From assembly GCA_035578175.1 (NCBI GenBank), contig JAQMRL010000014.1:13336774-13400773 (forward strand): a stretch of 64,000 nt of DNA, given 5' to 3'. Position numbers and translations under genes: made by a program. This stretch comes from Catonia carolina. Lineage: Eukaryota; Arthropoda; Insecta; Hemiptera; Achilidae. Under the pieces are notes generated by a model. The model did no database searches and was not told the origin of the DNA. It was given only the letters and a program-made list of their open reading frames with translations. Every line of letters begins with the position of its first letter. Position 1 is the first letter of the stretch. Below, in pieces: positions 1-10,114 of the stretch.

Positions 1-440
1 TGTAAACTTTTTCATTATTTTTACATGTACAATGAGCTCCCAAAGTTTCTGCATATGTTCGTCAATCACTCTATATACATTTTTGCTTTAAAATGCGTAT
101 TATGGACACAATCTTAAAAAAAAAACATTTTTCTACGTGAGCACAGCTTCCCCAAGAATTTCAGCAGACATGGCACCTATCCAATCTTGTAGTGCATAAA
201 AAAATCAGTAAATGAGGCAATTTTTTAAAAAATCGTAAGAAGAAATCGCAAAATAGAGAAAAATTAAATGAATTAACTACTACTTCCGGTTGATCGATTT
301 GATGAAATTGTTCGTGTCGGGCCCTCTAGTAGTAATTAACTTAAAATTCAAGTTCGTACGATGTTCCGTTCTTGAGATATTTTGTTTCACACCAGTTTTT
401 TATTTTAAAGTAAGTTAGTATTGAGTTAAATTATTTTTTA
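1..440 (-). repeat. Interspersed repeat family A, partial copy
   Basis: This is the reverse-strand form of a repeat seen about ten times in the window. Shared words are 'actactacttccggttga', 'ttcgtgtcggg' and 'ttcttgagatattttgtt'. It is non-coding and cut by the window edge. Family A copies are up to about 1 kb long. Their two ends share the 13-bp inverted word ACTTTCTCTTGCC, which suggests a MITE-like origin. Confidence 0.75.
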
Positions 441-489
441 TAGCAAATTCTCGGGAGTTTCACGGCACACCCGTTGAGAGCCACAACTC

Positions 490-567
490 TAGAATCTTTA
501 CTAAGTAAAACGAGGATTAAGGTGGTTTAACATTGATTTCCTTATTGAGTGGAAAAGTATGCTTATC
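490..567 (+). repeat. Host repeat family T, left part, split by the Polinton
   Basis: The words 'actaagtaaaacgagg' and 'gagtggaaaagtatgcttatc' match family T copies near 23280, 41560 (reverse) and 49620. The copy is cut at base 567 and resumes at 19271, so the Polinton landed inside it. Shared words leave no doubt about family membership, but the outer left boundary is approximate. Confidence 0.85.
562..567 (+). repeat. Left 6-bp target-site duplication CTTATC
   Basis: CTTATC directly precedes the terminal AGTAGAGGAAG of the element and recurs directly after its other end at 19271-19276. Six base pairs is the established target duplication length for Polintons. Confidence 0.93.
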
Positions 568-631
568 AGTAGAGGAAGAATGTCTGTACTGGGACAACCT
601 TGACCTTTGACCACCGGAGATAGGATGACCT

Positions 632-687
<56 letters not shown>

Positions 688-689
688 CC

Positions 690-2740
<2,051 letters not shown>

Positions 2741-3077
2741 TTAGAACCCGGGATCGCTTGTAACACGTGACCCGTGGATCGGATCGACGAGGTTTAGGTG
2801 CCCGCAGGATCCGGACATTCCGTAGAACGCGTTACGTACGGTTTCGGGTCTTAGGTTCTTTCGGGATCCGAACAATCGGTAATTTTGGTAATTTCGTTTT
2901 GAGACACCCTATGCTTTGTTTTATTAGCATTGACGTCATTCGTTTTTTTATCTATGCACGTGCCAGACTATTAATTCAGATGATGCAACTTGATTACTGC
3001 AAATTTAAATGTACAGTTAATTTAGATGATGCAACTCTATTCTTTTAATTTTGACAATGTCACATGTTGTTTGTTAC

Positions 3078-3136
3078 GAGTCACGCTGCTTTACTAGGAT
3101 TTGAACCAGGAACCTTCATCTCCGAAAATCAGCTGT
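3078..3136 (-). repeat. SINE-like fragment at the inner edge of the left TIR
   Basis: On the reverse strand this reads 'ttttcggagatgaagg', then a pol III B-box-like 'ggttcaaatcctagtaaag'. The same string occurs in the tRNA-type SINE copies at 62574 and 62907 (+) and near 39040 (-). Either the TIR captured part of a SINE or the two share an ancestor. The right TIR has the mirror copy at about 16754-16812. Confidence 0.7.
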
Positions 3137-3229
3137 TAAACAGCTGATAATCAGCTGTTAAACAGCTGATAAACAGCTGTTAAAAATCAGCTGATAAACA
3201 GCTGTTAAAAATCAGCTGATAAACAGCTG
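3130..3229. promoter_or_regulatory. CAGCTG array at the inner end of the left TIR
   Basis: Nine copies of the palindrome CAGCTG are joined by short AT spacers (ttaaa, ataaa, ttaaaaat). The array ends 20 bp before the TATA box of the polymerase gene. A mirror array of eight copies lies beside the integrase promoter. CAGCTG is an E-box recognised by bHLH factors. A regulatory role is inference from the sites and placement. Confidence 0.6.
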
Positions 3230-3248
3230 ATTTTGACGACGATACAAG

Positions 3249-3350
3249 TATAAAAGGTCGCAGTTTTCCCATCGAATCATACCATCAGTAGCATCTGCCT
3301 GATAGTTCTCCCGACAACCCTACCTGTCAGCTCTTCGAGTTTATTGAAAG
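3249..3350 (+). promoter_or_regulatory. Core promoter and 5' UTR exon of the polymerase gene
   Basis: A TATAAAAG box at 3249-3256 is followed by an insect-type initiator TCAGT at 3285-3289. The leader then runs to a good splice donor (AAAG/GTGAGG) after base 3350. The TATA-to-initiator spacing is somewhat long, so the exact start is uncertain. Confidence 0.65.
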
Positions 3351-3800
3351 GTGAGGCATCTCATACTTTAATAAATTTTATAAATATAAACTTAGAATTG
3401 TTTCATTATATATAAACATAGAATTTTTTAATAAAATATAAACTTAGTGATGAGCATACAGTCGAACCGCTGAGGGAGACCTCCAGACTGCTCGATGAGC
3501 TGTTGGGAGCACCTAAAATATACCGGTGATAGACCTAGCAGACGATGACCGGGCGGAAGTGTCGGTCCAGCGGTACAACCAACGGCACAACCAGCGAGGC
3601 AAGCGGAAGTAAAAAATCATACGTCAAATCGCTACGAATCCGCTAAAAAATGACGTATGCATATTCCATCGTATTATTAGTATCAGTATTAGTATTATAT
3701 TTATATTAATAATAAAATAAATGTATTAAGCTGTTTATCATTGTTTTTCATTTCAAAGTACCATACTTTCCCCGTTTAACTAAAACATATGGTTTTGCAG
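3351..3800 (+). other. Predicted 450-bp intron in the polymerase 5' UTR
   Basis: The donor GTGAGG at 3351 and acceptor TTTTGCAG ending at 3800 are both strong matches, and the polymerase ATG follows five bases later at 3806. Within the intron, two ATG-less open stretches in different frames (3446-3529 and 3517-3612) encode an acidic/leucine-rich and then an Arg/Lys-rich tail. They may be a decayed small gene or an alternative exon. No product was recognised. Confidence 0.65.
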
Positions 3801-3805
3801 GAAAT

Positions 3806-6800
3806 ATGGAAAGGCAAGCCAAGCGAATCAGATTGGAACAAGCTGCAGAGTCTGGCACCTTTTGCGTCTTGGAAAATGCGTTCGGCTGCAACCTCCGAAC
3901 GTATTACTACAAGAATGACAACAGCATCTTCAAGGACGTGACGGTGCTCCTTATCCACCTGAGGGAAGAGATGGAGTCGTTGCTCAAGGAGATGTCGACC
4001 TCCCTAAGACCGTTTAAATTTAACATCTTAGTGGAGTGCACGTACGAGAAGGCGACGACGGGAGAGGTGCAAGACGTGGGGTTCAAGACCGTCAACACCT
4101 GCGTCTTTCCCGGGTCGGATATAGGAGCGCTTGTAGACATGTGCATCCAAAAACTTGTGGATGAGGAAGCAGAGTTCTTGGGAAAGGGGAGCGGATGGTC
4201 TTTGATGACGGTCGATGGGATCCTTCTCAGGATCAGCCGATATAGACCGCTCAGAGGCTCATCGTACCTACCTCTTCCACCTTTCTTAAAGAACCGCAAA
4301 GCGGTTATCAACGTCAAGAACCGTGACGAAAGGTGTTTCAAGTGGGCTATCCTGTGTAAACACGTGTCAGGGCCTCACAGGGAAATAATCGATAAACGGT
4401 ACGACGCCCTGCTTGACAAGTACGATTTCGGTATGGTAGATTTCCCCACTTCCCTCAGTGAAGTAAAGGCCTTCGCCAAGGCTAACGGGGTGTCCGTCAA
4501 CGTGTACGGGATAGCCGAAAAAGAGGTAATAGAACCTCTAGTCGTCGCTGATGTCGAAAAGGATGACCACTTCGATCTACTCCTGGTCGCAGAGGGTAAC
4601 GCTCAGCATTATTGTTTCATCAAAAATTTTAATCGACTCATCAGTTCACAGCTGACGAAAAATGAACACAAAATCGACGTATGCAAGCGGTGTTTCACCT
4701 TCTATAACGACACCCCTAAGGGTAGGGAGAAGATGGCGACCCACCGCGAGTACTGTATAGAGAACTCTCCGCGCAGTTTCACGATGTCCAAACCTAATGA
4801 TGACACTCCTCCGATGATGAAATTCGAAAACTACAATCATATATTCCCCATCCCAATGGACGACCCGCTCCGAGACTCATCGTACCTACCTCTTCCGCCA
4901 TTCGTAAAGAACCGCAAAGCGGTTATTAACGTTAAAAACCAAGACAATAGGTGTTTCAAGTGGGCCATCCTATGCAAACATGTGTCAGGCCCTCACAGGG
5001 GTAGAATCGACGGACGTTACGCTGCTCTGCTTAGCAAGTACGATTTCAGCATGGTAGAGTTCCCCACTTCCCTCAGTCAAGTAAAGGCCTTCGCCAAGGC
5101 CAACGGGGTGTCGGTGAACGTATATGGGATAGCAGATAAAGAGGTAATAGAACCTCTAGTCGTTACTAATGTCGAAAAGGACGATCACTTCGACCTCCTT
5201 CTAGTTACAAATGGCGATGTTCAGCATTATTGCCTCATCAACAATTTTAGTCGGTTAATCAGTCTACAGCTGACAAAACATAATGGTCAAATCGATGTAT
5301 GCAAGAGGTGTTTCGCTTTCTACAACGTTGACGCTAAGGGTCGTGAGGCGATGACTGTTCACAGAGAGTACTGTGTGGACAATCCGCCATGCAGGATCAC
5401 CCTACCCAAACCTAATGATGACGGTACTCCTCCAGTGATGAAATTCAAAAATTACCATCACATATTCCCAGTCCCAATAGTTGTGTATGCCGATTTTGAG
5501 TGTATACTGAAACCCACTGGAGGATACCTCCCCAAACCGACATCTTCTTTCACTATAGCCACGGAGCGCCACGTTCCTATGAGCTACGGGATGTATTTTG
5601 TAGTTGACCCGTCGCTTCCCGACGACATCGCCCAGTTAGTGCCGAAAACACCCTTGCTTTATAGAGGCCCTGACGCAACCGCCCATTTTATGCAGACCCT
5701 GAAAGAAATAGTCGAGCGGGTAGCCGCAGCGTCAGACCGTAACGTTCCTATGGTCTTTACGGCTCAGGACGAGCTTTCGTTCAAAGCCGCCATAAGATGT
5801 CAGATGTGCGATGTAGCGTTCGGGCCTAAGGTGAGACCCAACAGGGATCATTGTCATCTGACTGGAAAGTATAGGACCGCTCTCTGTTCGAAATGCAATC
5901 TGATGAGACAGAACCAGAAGTTCTTGCCCGTCTTCATCCACAACTCGTCCAATTATGACTCGCATTTCATAGTCAGGCAGCTCGGCTATGACGAGAAGAA
6001 GATATCCGTCATCCCCAATTCTACGGAGAAGTACGTTTCCTTCTCCAAAAACATAACCAAGACGCTAGCCGTGAGGTTTGTCGACACTTTTAGGTTCATG
6101 GCCAGCAGCCTGAGCGCTCTGGTAGACAACCTCCCTCCCGAAGGCTTCTCCCATACCGAGTCTTTCTTTAACGGGTCGCAGCTGCCCCTGGTGAAGAGGA
6201 AAGGCGTGTACCCTTACGAGTACACCGACTCGTGGGAGAGACTCGATGAGACGGAACTCCCGCCTCAGGAAGCATTCTACAGCAGCCTCACCGGGGAGCA
6301 CATTTCAGACGATGACTATCGTCATGCTCTGAAAGTGTGGGACAGTTTTAACATCCGCACGCTGGGGGAGTACTCTGACTTGTACCTCAAGTGCGATGTC
6401 CTCCTGTTAGCCGACGTCTTTGAGAATTTCAGGTCTCTATGCAGGAAGGAATACGGACTCGATTGCGCCCATTACTTTACTGTCCCAGGTTTTTCTTTCG
6501 ACGCCATGCTCTACAAGACGCGAGTAGAACTGGAACTCATAACCGATTATGATATGTACATGTTTCTGGAGAGAGGGATCCGAGGAGGAATCTCTGTATG
6601 CGTCAAGAAACATGCCAAGGCCAACAACCCTTATGTGGAAGGTTTCGACCCCGAGCTACCCTCCAACTACCTCATGTATGTGGACGCGAACAACCTATAC
6701 GGCTGGGCGATGAGCGGGAACCTCCCCTACAAGGACTTTTCCTGGGTTGAAGACGAGGAGAGAAAGATCGCGATAGGATCGAATGTAGGCATCATCCCTG

Positions 6801-7933
6801 ACGACTCCCCGCTGGGCTTCTTCCTCGAGGTGGACGTGGAGTACCCTACAGACGCGGAGACGCAGGACTCGCACAACGACCTTCCGTTCATGGCGGACAA
6901 CGCGACCCCTCCCGGAGCCAGAAACCCCAAACTACTGACCACCCTGCAAAACAAGACCAAGTACGTTTGCCACTACGCCCTCCTTAAGCAGGCTATCGCG
7001 CACGGACTAAAAGTCACCAAAGTACACAGGGTTCTGCAGTTCCGACAGTCTGCATGGCTCAAACCCTATATAGACCTGAACACCCTTAACAGACAGTCGG
7101 CCCGCAATGCTTTCGAGAAGGACTTCTTCAAACTGCTGAACAATGCCGTCTTCGGCAAGTGCATGGAGAACGTCCGTAAACGCATGAACCTGGAGCTGGT
7201 TAGCAACTCGAAGAGGTTAATGAAGCTGGTCGCTAAGCCCTCCTTCAAAGACAGGATCATTTACGACGAGTCGCTATGCGCTGTCGAGCTGTCCAAGACC
7301 TCGGTCCGTTTAGATAAACCTATTTACGTAGGCGCTACAGTCCTGGACTCCAGTAAGACCTTAATGTATTCGTTTCATTACGATGTCATGAAGAAGAGGT
7401 ACGGGTCGAAAATCGACCTCCTGTACATGGATACAGACAGCTTCTTCTACGACATCGAGACTCCAGACTTTTACCGTGACATGAGGGACCCAGAATTCAA
7501 GACCTTCTTCGACACCTCCGACTATCCCCCGACACACCCGTGCCATTCCACTACCAACAAAAAAGTGCTCGGTAAGTTCAAAGACGAGTGCAACGGCATC
7601 CCCATCGCAGAGTTTATAGGGATGAGAGCAAAACTGTACACTTTCAGGACTGGCGAGGGTATTGTCAAGAAGAAGGCTAAAGGCGTCAAAAAGAATGTGG
7701 TCAAGAAAGACATCACGTTCGACGACTACAGAAAGTGTCTCGAAGATCCCTCGTTGTGGTTGTACAGGGACATGAAGCTGTTTCAATCCCGCAAGCATGT
7801 AGTCAGCACTGTATTGACGAGCAAGCTTGCGCTGTGCAACTACGATGATAAGCGCGTCGCCGTAGATGCCATCCACACCCTAGCATACGGACATAGGAAC
7901 ATTCCGCAGGAGCTCCAAGAAATTATAAGTTAG
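3806..7933 (+). CDS. Protein-primed family B DNA polymerase (Polinton polB)
   Basis: A 1375-aa protein that should replicate the element from a protein primer bound at the TIR ends. Residues 1-147 match the usual N-terminal region of insect Polinton polymerases. A module with a CFKWAILC motif and a C2HC zinc motif (C-x2-C-x16-H-x3-C) follows. It occurs twice in tandem (about 148-353 and 354-558), which is unusual. Exonuclease motif I is YADFEC (D563, E565). An endonuclease VII-like zinc module (C665, C668, D681-H-C-H684, C694, C697) precedes the second exonuclease motif NYDSHF. Polymerase motif A is D960-ANNLY, motif B is K1109 to FGK1118, and motif C is D1209-TDS. All catalytic positions are present. 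The ATG follows a predicted splice acceptor. It is the only + strand gene of the element. Confidence 0.96.
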   Translation: MERQAKRIRLEQAAESGTFCVLENAFGCNLRTYYYKNDNSIFKDVTVLLIHLREEMESLLKEMSTSLRPFKFNILVECTYEKATTGEVQDVGFKTVNTCVFPGSDIGALVDMCIQKLVDEEAEFLGKGSGWSLMTVDGILLRISRYRPLRGSSYLPLPPFLKNRKAVINVKNRDERCFKWAILCKHVSGPHREIIDKRYDALLDKYDFGMVDFPTSLSEVKAFAKANGVSVNVYGIAEKEVIEPLVVADVEKDDHFDLLLVAEGNAQHYCFIKNFNRLISSQLTKNEHKIDVCKRCFTFYNDTPKGREKMATHREYCIENSPRSFTMSKPNDDTPPMMKFENYNHIFPIPMDDPLRDSSYLPLPPFVKNRKAVINVKNQDNRCFKWAILCKHVSGPHRGRIDGRYAALLSKYDFSMVEFPTSLSQVKAFAKANGVSVNVYGIADKEVIEPLVVTNVEKDDHFDLLLVTNGDVQHYCLINNFSRLISLQLTKHNGQIDVCKRCFAFYNVDAKGREAMTVHREYCVDNPPCRITLPKPNDDGTPPVMKFKNYHHIFPVPIVVYADFECILKPTGGYLPKPTSSFTIATERHVPMSYGMYFVVDPSLPDDIAQLVPKTPLLYRGPDATAHFMQTLKEIVERVAAASDRNVPMVFTAQDELSFKAAIRCQMCDVAFGPKVRPNRDHCHLTGKYRTALCSKCNLMRQNQKFLPVFIHNSSNYDSHFIVRQLGYDEKKISVIPNSTEKYVSFSKNITKTLAVRFVDTFRFMASSLSALVDNLPPEGFSHTESFFNGSQLPLVKRKGVYPYEYTDSWERLDETELPPQEAFYSSLTGEHISDDDYRHALKVWDSFNIRTLGEYSDLYLKCDVLLLADVFENFRSLCRKEYGLDCAHYFTVPGFSFDAMLYKTRVELELITDYDMYMFLERGIRGGISVCVKKHAKANNPYVEGFDPELPSNYLMYVDANNLYGWAMSGNLPYKDFSWVEDEERKIAIGSNVGIIPDDSPLGFFLEVDVEYPTDAETQDSHNDLPFMADNATPPGARNPKLLTTLQNKTKYVCHYALLKQAIAHGLKVTKVHRVLQFRQSAWLKPYIDLNTLNRQSARNAFEKDFFKLLNNAVFGKCMENVRKRMNLELVSNSKRLMKLVAKPSFKDRIIYDESLCAVELSKTSVRLDKPIYVGATVLDSSKTLMYSFHYDVMKKRYGSKIDLLYMDTDSFFYDIETPDFYRDMRDPEFKTFFDTSDYPPTHPCHSTTNKKVLGKFKDECNGIPIAEFIGMRAKLYTFRTGEGIVKKKAKGVKKNVVKKDITFDDYRKCLEDPSLWLYRDMKLFQSRKHVVSTVLTSKLALCNYDDKRVAVDAIHTLAYGHRNIPQELQEIIS
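4247..5477 (+). repeat. In-frame tandem duplication inside the polymerase gene
   Basis: Two copies lie 618 bp (206 codons) apart, at about 4247-4856 and 4865-5477. Both begin at a 'tcatcgtacctacctcttcc' string and end before exonuclease motif I. The second copy has one extra codon near its end. Nucleotide differences are spread through both copies, so the duplication is not brand new, yet both keep the zinc motif and the frame. Confidence 0.95.
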
Positions 7934-8110
7934 TCTCCTTCTAGCACACCCCGTTAGTCCCCGCATATGTCTACTAGCCGACTTTATCCGACCTCTAAAC
8001 GTCGAACCGCACCAGTATTGGAGTTTCATCAGTATTATTAGTCGTAAGAACTTAAGAGCTCATCGCCATACATGTATTCGTTTTCATCTTCATCATCATC
8101 ATCTTATATC

Positions 8111-8148
8111 AATAAATGTTTTATTCTTTTATGAATCTGTCTTTTATT
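8111..8148. terminator. Convergent poly(A) signals between the two transcription units
   Basis: AATAAA on the + strand at 8111-8116 fits the polymerase transcript. Reverse-strand AATAAA at about 8119-8124 and 8143-8148 fits the - strand capsid transcripts. This compact arrangement separates the two converging units. Confidence 0.65.
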
Positions 8149-8457
8149 TCTTGTAACCTAAACCTCCTATAGTACCTAAAATACATGCAGGCAGTATCGG
8201 TGCTCGATTCCTGGGAGGGTCTGTCCCCGACAGATCCTCGCGTCGTGCTGCGCTTTCGCTTCACGATCAACAAAAGCTCAGGCTTCGGCAAGACTTATAT
8301 CTATAGGTGTAAAGGTGTTGAAATGACGACACGTTTTGAAAATAAGTTTAATACATATATTCTGAAATCAAAGTACTAGACTAATGTTACAAAAGTTCAG
8401 ACTCTACAAGCAGCCGTACATGTAGGAAAAAACGAATCGAGGTTACAAGACGCGGCT

Positions 8458-8710
8458 TTACTGGCTGACGCGACAGTTAAAAATGCATTGCTTGCAGTGT
8501 TTTCTCTTCTTGGTAATGGTCCATTCGTCTTCGCCGTAGTCGCTCTCCTGTTGAGCGTGTTCTTCGCAGGGCATCTCCGACAGTAGTTTTTTATCATTCT
8601 TGAGGTATAGCGGTAAGGCTACCTTCTACCGAGAGGACTACCAGCTCCTTGATGACCGTCTCGTAATCCGAAGGTCTGATGACCTGAAAATCTACAATGA
8701 AGGAAGGCAT
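8458..8710 (-). pseudogene. Small, apparently frameshifted gene downstream of the capsid gene
   Basis: An ATG at 8710 opens a 38-aa frame (stop at 8594) beginning MPSFIVDFQVIRPSDYETVI and continuing with KEL. This N-terminal pattern resembles a family of short proteins common in insect mobile elements. A second frame then runs to 8458 without its own ATG, ending in an acidic stretch and a Lys/Cys-rich tail (KKRKHCKQC). The two frames look like parts of one gene broken by an indel, or two exons. The function is unknown. The interval from 7934 to here holds only the poly(A) region and a 64-aa + strand ORF with no recognisable content. Confidence 0.4.
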
Positions 8711-8744
8711 GTTGTTGCGCGCGACGAGACCTAGCGCACACGGG

Positions 8745-9947
8745 TTAATTTATCCTCCTGACGGCTCCTGTTAAAGGCGTGTACTGAAGGATGCAATCTG
8801 TGATTATCAGGCAGTAGGCGGAGGTATTGGCAGGGATGTTGTTTTTACACCCGATCTCGATCCTGATGTCTATGGCGCCGGTGTTCAGCGACTCGTTCTG
8901 CTTCGAGCAGTCGATAAAGAAGAGGGGGACTTTGGTCTTGAAGGTCGAGAAATCGATTAGGGGGTGGTTGACCTGTCCTCCGTAGTAGACCTTATGGAAC
9001 CGCTTAAAGTTTTCGTAAAACATCGAGTACTCTCCCTTTGCGTTTTCGTACGGGTAGTACACGGAATTGAGGTAGAGTTTGATGTCCTGGAGCTCGCAGT
9101 GGTCGAAATGAGTTGATACCGCCGTCTTGGTCTTCTTGTCCGTCTGCAGTCCTACTATGACGTAGCGGGGCTTATCCGCCTGGGAGGAGGACTTGACGGT
9201 CCAGATCACGTCGGTGCTCTGCGGTAAGACGGGGTACTCGTACAGGTTCCATCTGCGGAAGGCCATCGATATGGGTGCGTCCTGATCCACCATCCTGAGC
9301 AACGGGAGTCTGTGCTGGTCGGAAAGCCTGACGTAAGGCATCTTCCACTCCACTTTGGAAAGAGTCAGATTGTAGTCCTTGCCTGCGGGGACCGCCACGG
9401 CGCGGTCGTCGGTAGCCGACCTTAGCAGGATAAGTTCCAGCTTGGCGTTGACTATTATGCGGCGGTAATCCTCGCAGAATCCCATGATCCTCTTCAGCGG
9501 GACGTGGGCCGTAAGCCTACCTGTGGTGCTGTTGGCGATAGCCGTTACGGCGTCCTTGTTCCACCCTTCCACGTCTATAGAGTGTTGTTCGCCGTACCTG
9601 AAGGACGGAATATTTTTCAAGGCCGTCGTTACACCGACGTTTCGCACCCTGTCCACTTCGATACCGTTCATCTCCAGCCTTATCTCTTCAAACAGGAAAG
9701 CGGGCCAGTTGTCAGAAAGAGCCAGGGCCGCATCCAAAGTACCGTCGGACGCCGAAAGTTTCACGTCCACAAACAGCAGGCTGTCGCAAGGTAGGGTGTA
9801 CACGTCCTGTTGGTTCACGGGTATCCTTATCTCGTCGTTGTTGTTGAAAGTCGACGACGCGTACGGAGTGTGAGTATGCATCTCCATGCCTATGATGGCG
9901 TCGTCCGCTACGGCGTTAGAGGATCCCACGTCTATTATATAGCTCAT
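8745..9947 (-). CDS. Major capsid protein, probable double jelly-roll
   Basis: A 400-aa protein of the arthropod Polinton family whose N-terminus runs 'DEIRIPVNQQDVYTLPCDS' and continues with a 'FLFEEIRLEMNGIEVDR' strand region. It would form the icosahedral shell. The assignment as the double-jelly-roll capsid protein rests on recalled family patterns. No fold was computed. The ATG at 9947 overlaps the stop of the upstream 56-aa frame (ATGA), and a TATAAAAG box lies about 130 bp upstream. The frame is intact, with length typical of this insect family though shorter than some Polinton hexon proteins. Confidence 0.78.
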   Translation of the reverse strand: MSYIIDVGSSNAVADDAIIGMEMHTHTPYASSTFNNNDEIRIPVNQQDVYTLPCDSLLFVDVKLSASDGTLDAALALSDNWPAFLFEEIRLEMNGIEVDRVRNVGVTTALKNIPSFRYGEQHSIDVEGWNKDAVTAIANSTTGRLTAHVPLKRIMGFCEDYRRIIVNAKLELILLRSATDDRAVAVPAGKDYNLTLSKVEWKMPYVRLSDQHRLPLLRMVDQDAPISMAFRRWNLYEYPVLPQSTDVIWTVKSSSQADKPRYVIVGLQTDKKTKTAVSTHFDHCELQDIKLYLNSVYYPYENAKGEYSMFYENFKRFHKVYYGGQVNHPLIDFSTFKTKVPLFFIDCSKQNESLNTGAIDIRIEIGCKNNIPANTSAYCLIITDCILQYTPLTGAVRRIN

Positions 9948-10114
9948 TTCTGCAGCACGATGAAACCCAACGATCTTAGAAAAGCAGCGTTATCTGAGGA
10001 GAGTCTCTTCTTTTTCACTTCACCAAGTGGCGGGTCGAGCTCTACAGGACGAATGTTCTTCGCTCCGTCCGGTACGGTTCTTTTATAACCCTCTTCCAGG
10101 TAGACTAACCCCAT
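9944..10114 (-). CDS. 56-aa small protein between penton-like and major capsid genes
   Basis: The ATG at 10114 overlaps the 3' end of the penton-like gene, and the TGA at 9946-9944 overlaps the ATG of the capsid gene. The product starts MGLVYLEEGYKRTVPDG and ends in a basic helix-like tail, KKKRLSSDNAAFLRSLGFIV. Similar 'LxxxNxxFLxSLGF' tails occur, to my recollection, in small proteins of related elements. This frame is below common ORF length cut-offs. The tight overlaps on both sides argue for a real gene. The function is unknown; a virion or assembly cofactor is only a guess from position. Confidence 0.7.
   Translation of the reverse strand: MGLVYLEEGYKRTVPDGAKNIRPVELDPPLGEVKKKRLSSDNAAFLRSLGFIVLQK
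10080..10087 (-). promoter_or_regulatory. TATA box upstream of the capsid gene
   Basis: TATAAAAG on the - strand lies inside the 56-aa frame and about 130 bp upstream of the capsid ATG. It suits a transcript for the capsid protein alone. Confidence 0.5.

Noticed and set aside
2767..3048. 93-aa frame in the left TIR (and 69-aa mirror at 16840)
   Set aside because: The two TIR copies differ by the 72-bp indel inside it and no family resemblance is visible. Likely non-coding TIR sequence.
8185..8379. 64-aa + strand frame after the polymerase
   Set aside because: No recognisable motif. It overlaps the 3' region of the - strand unit and has no promoter.
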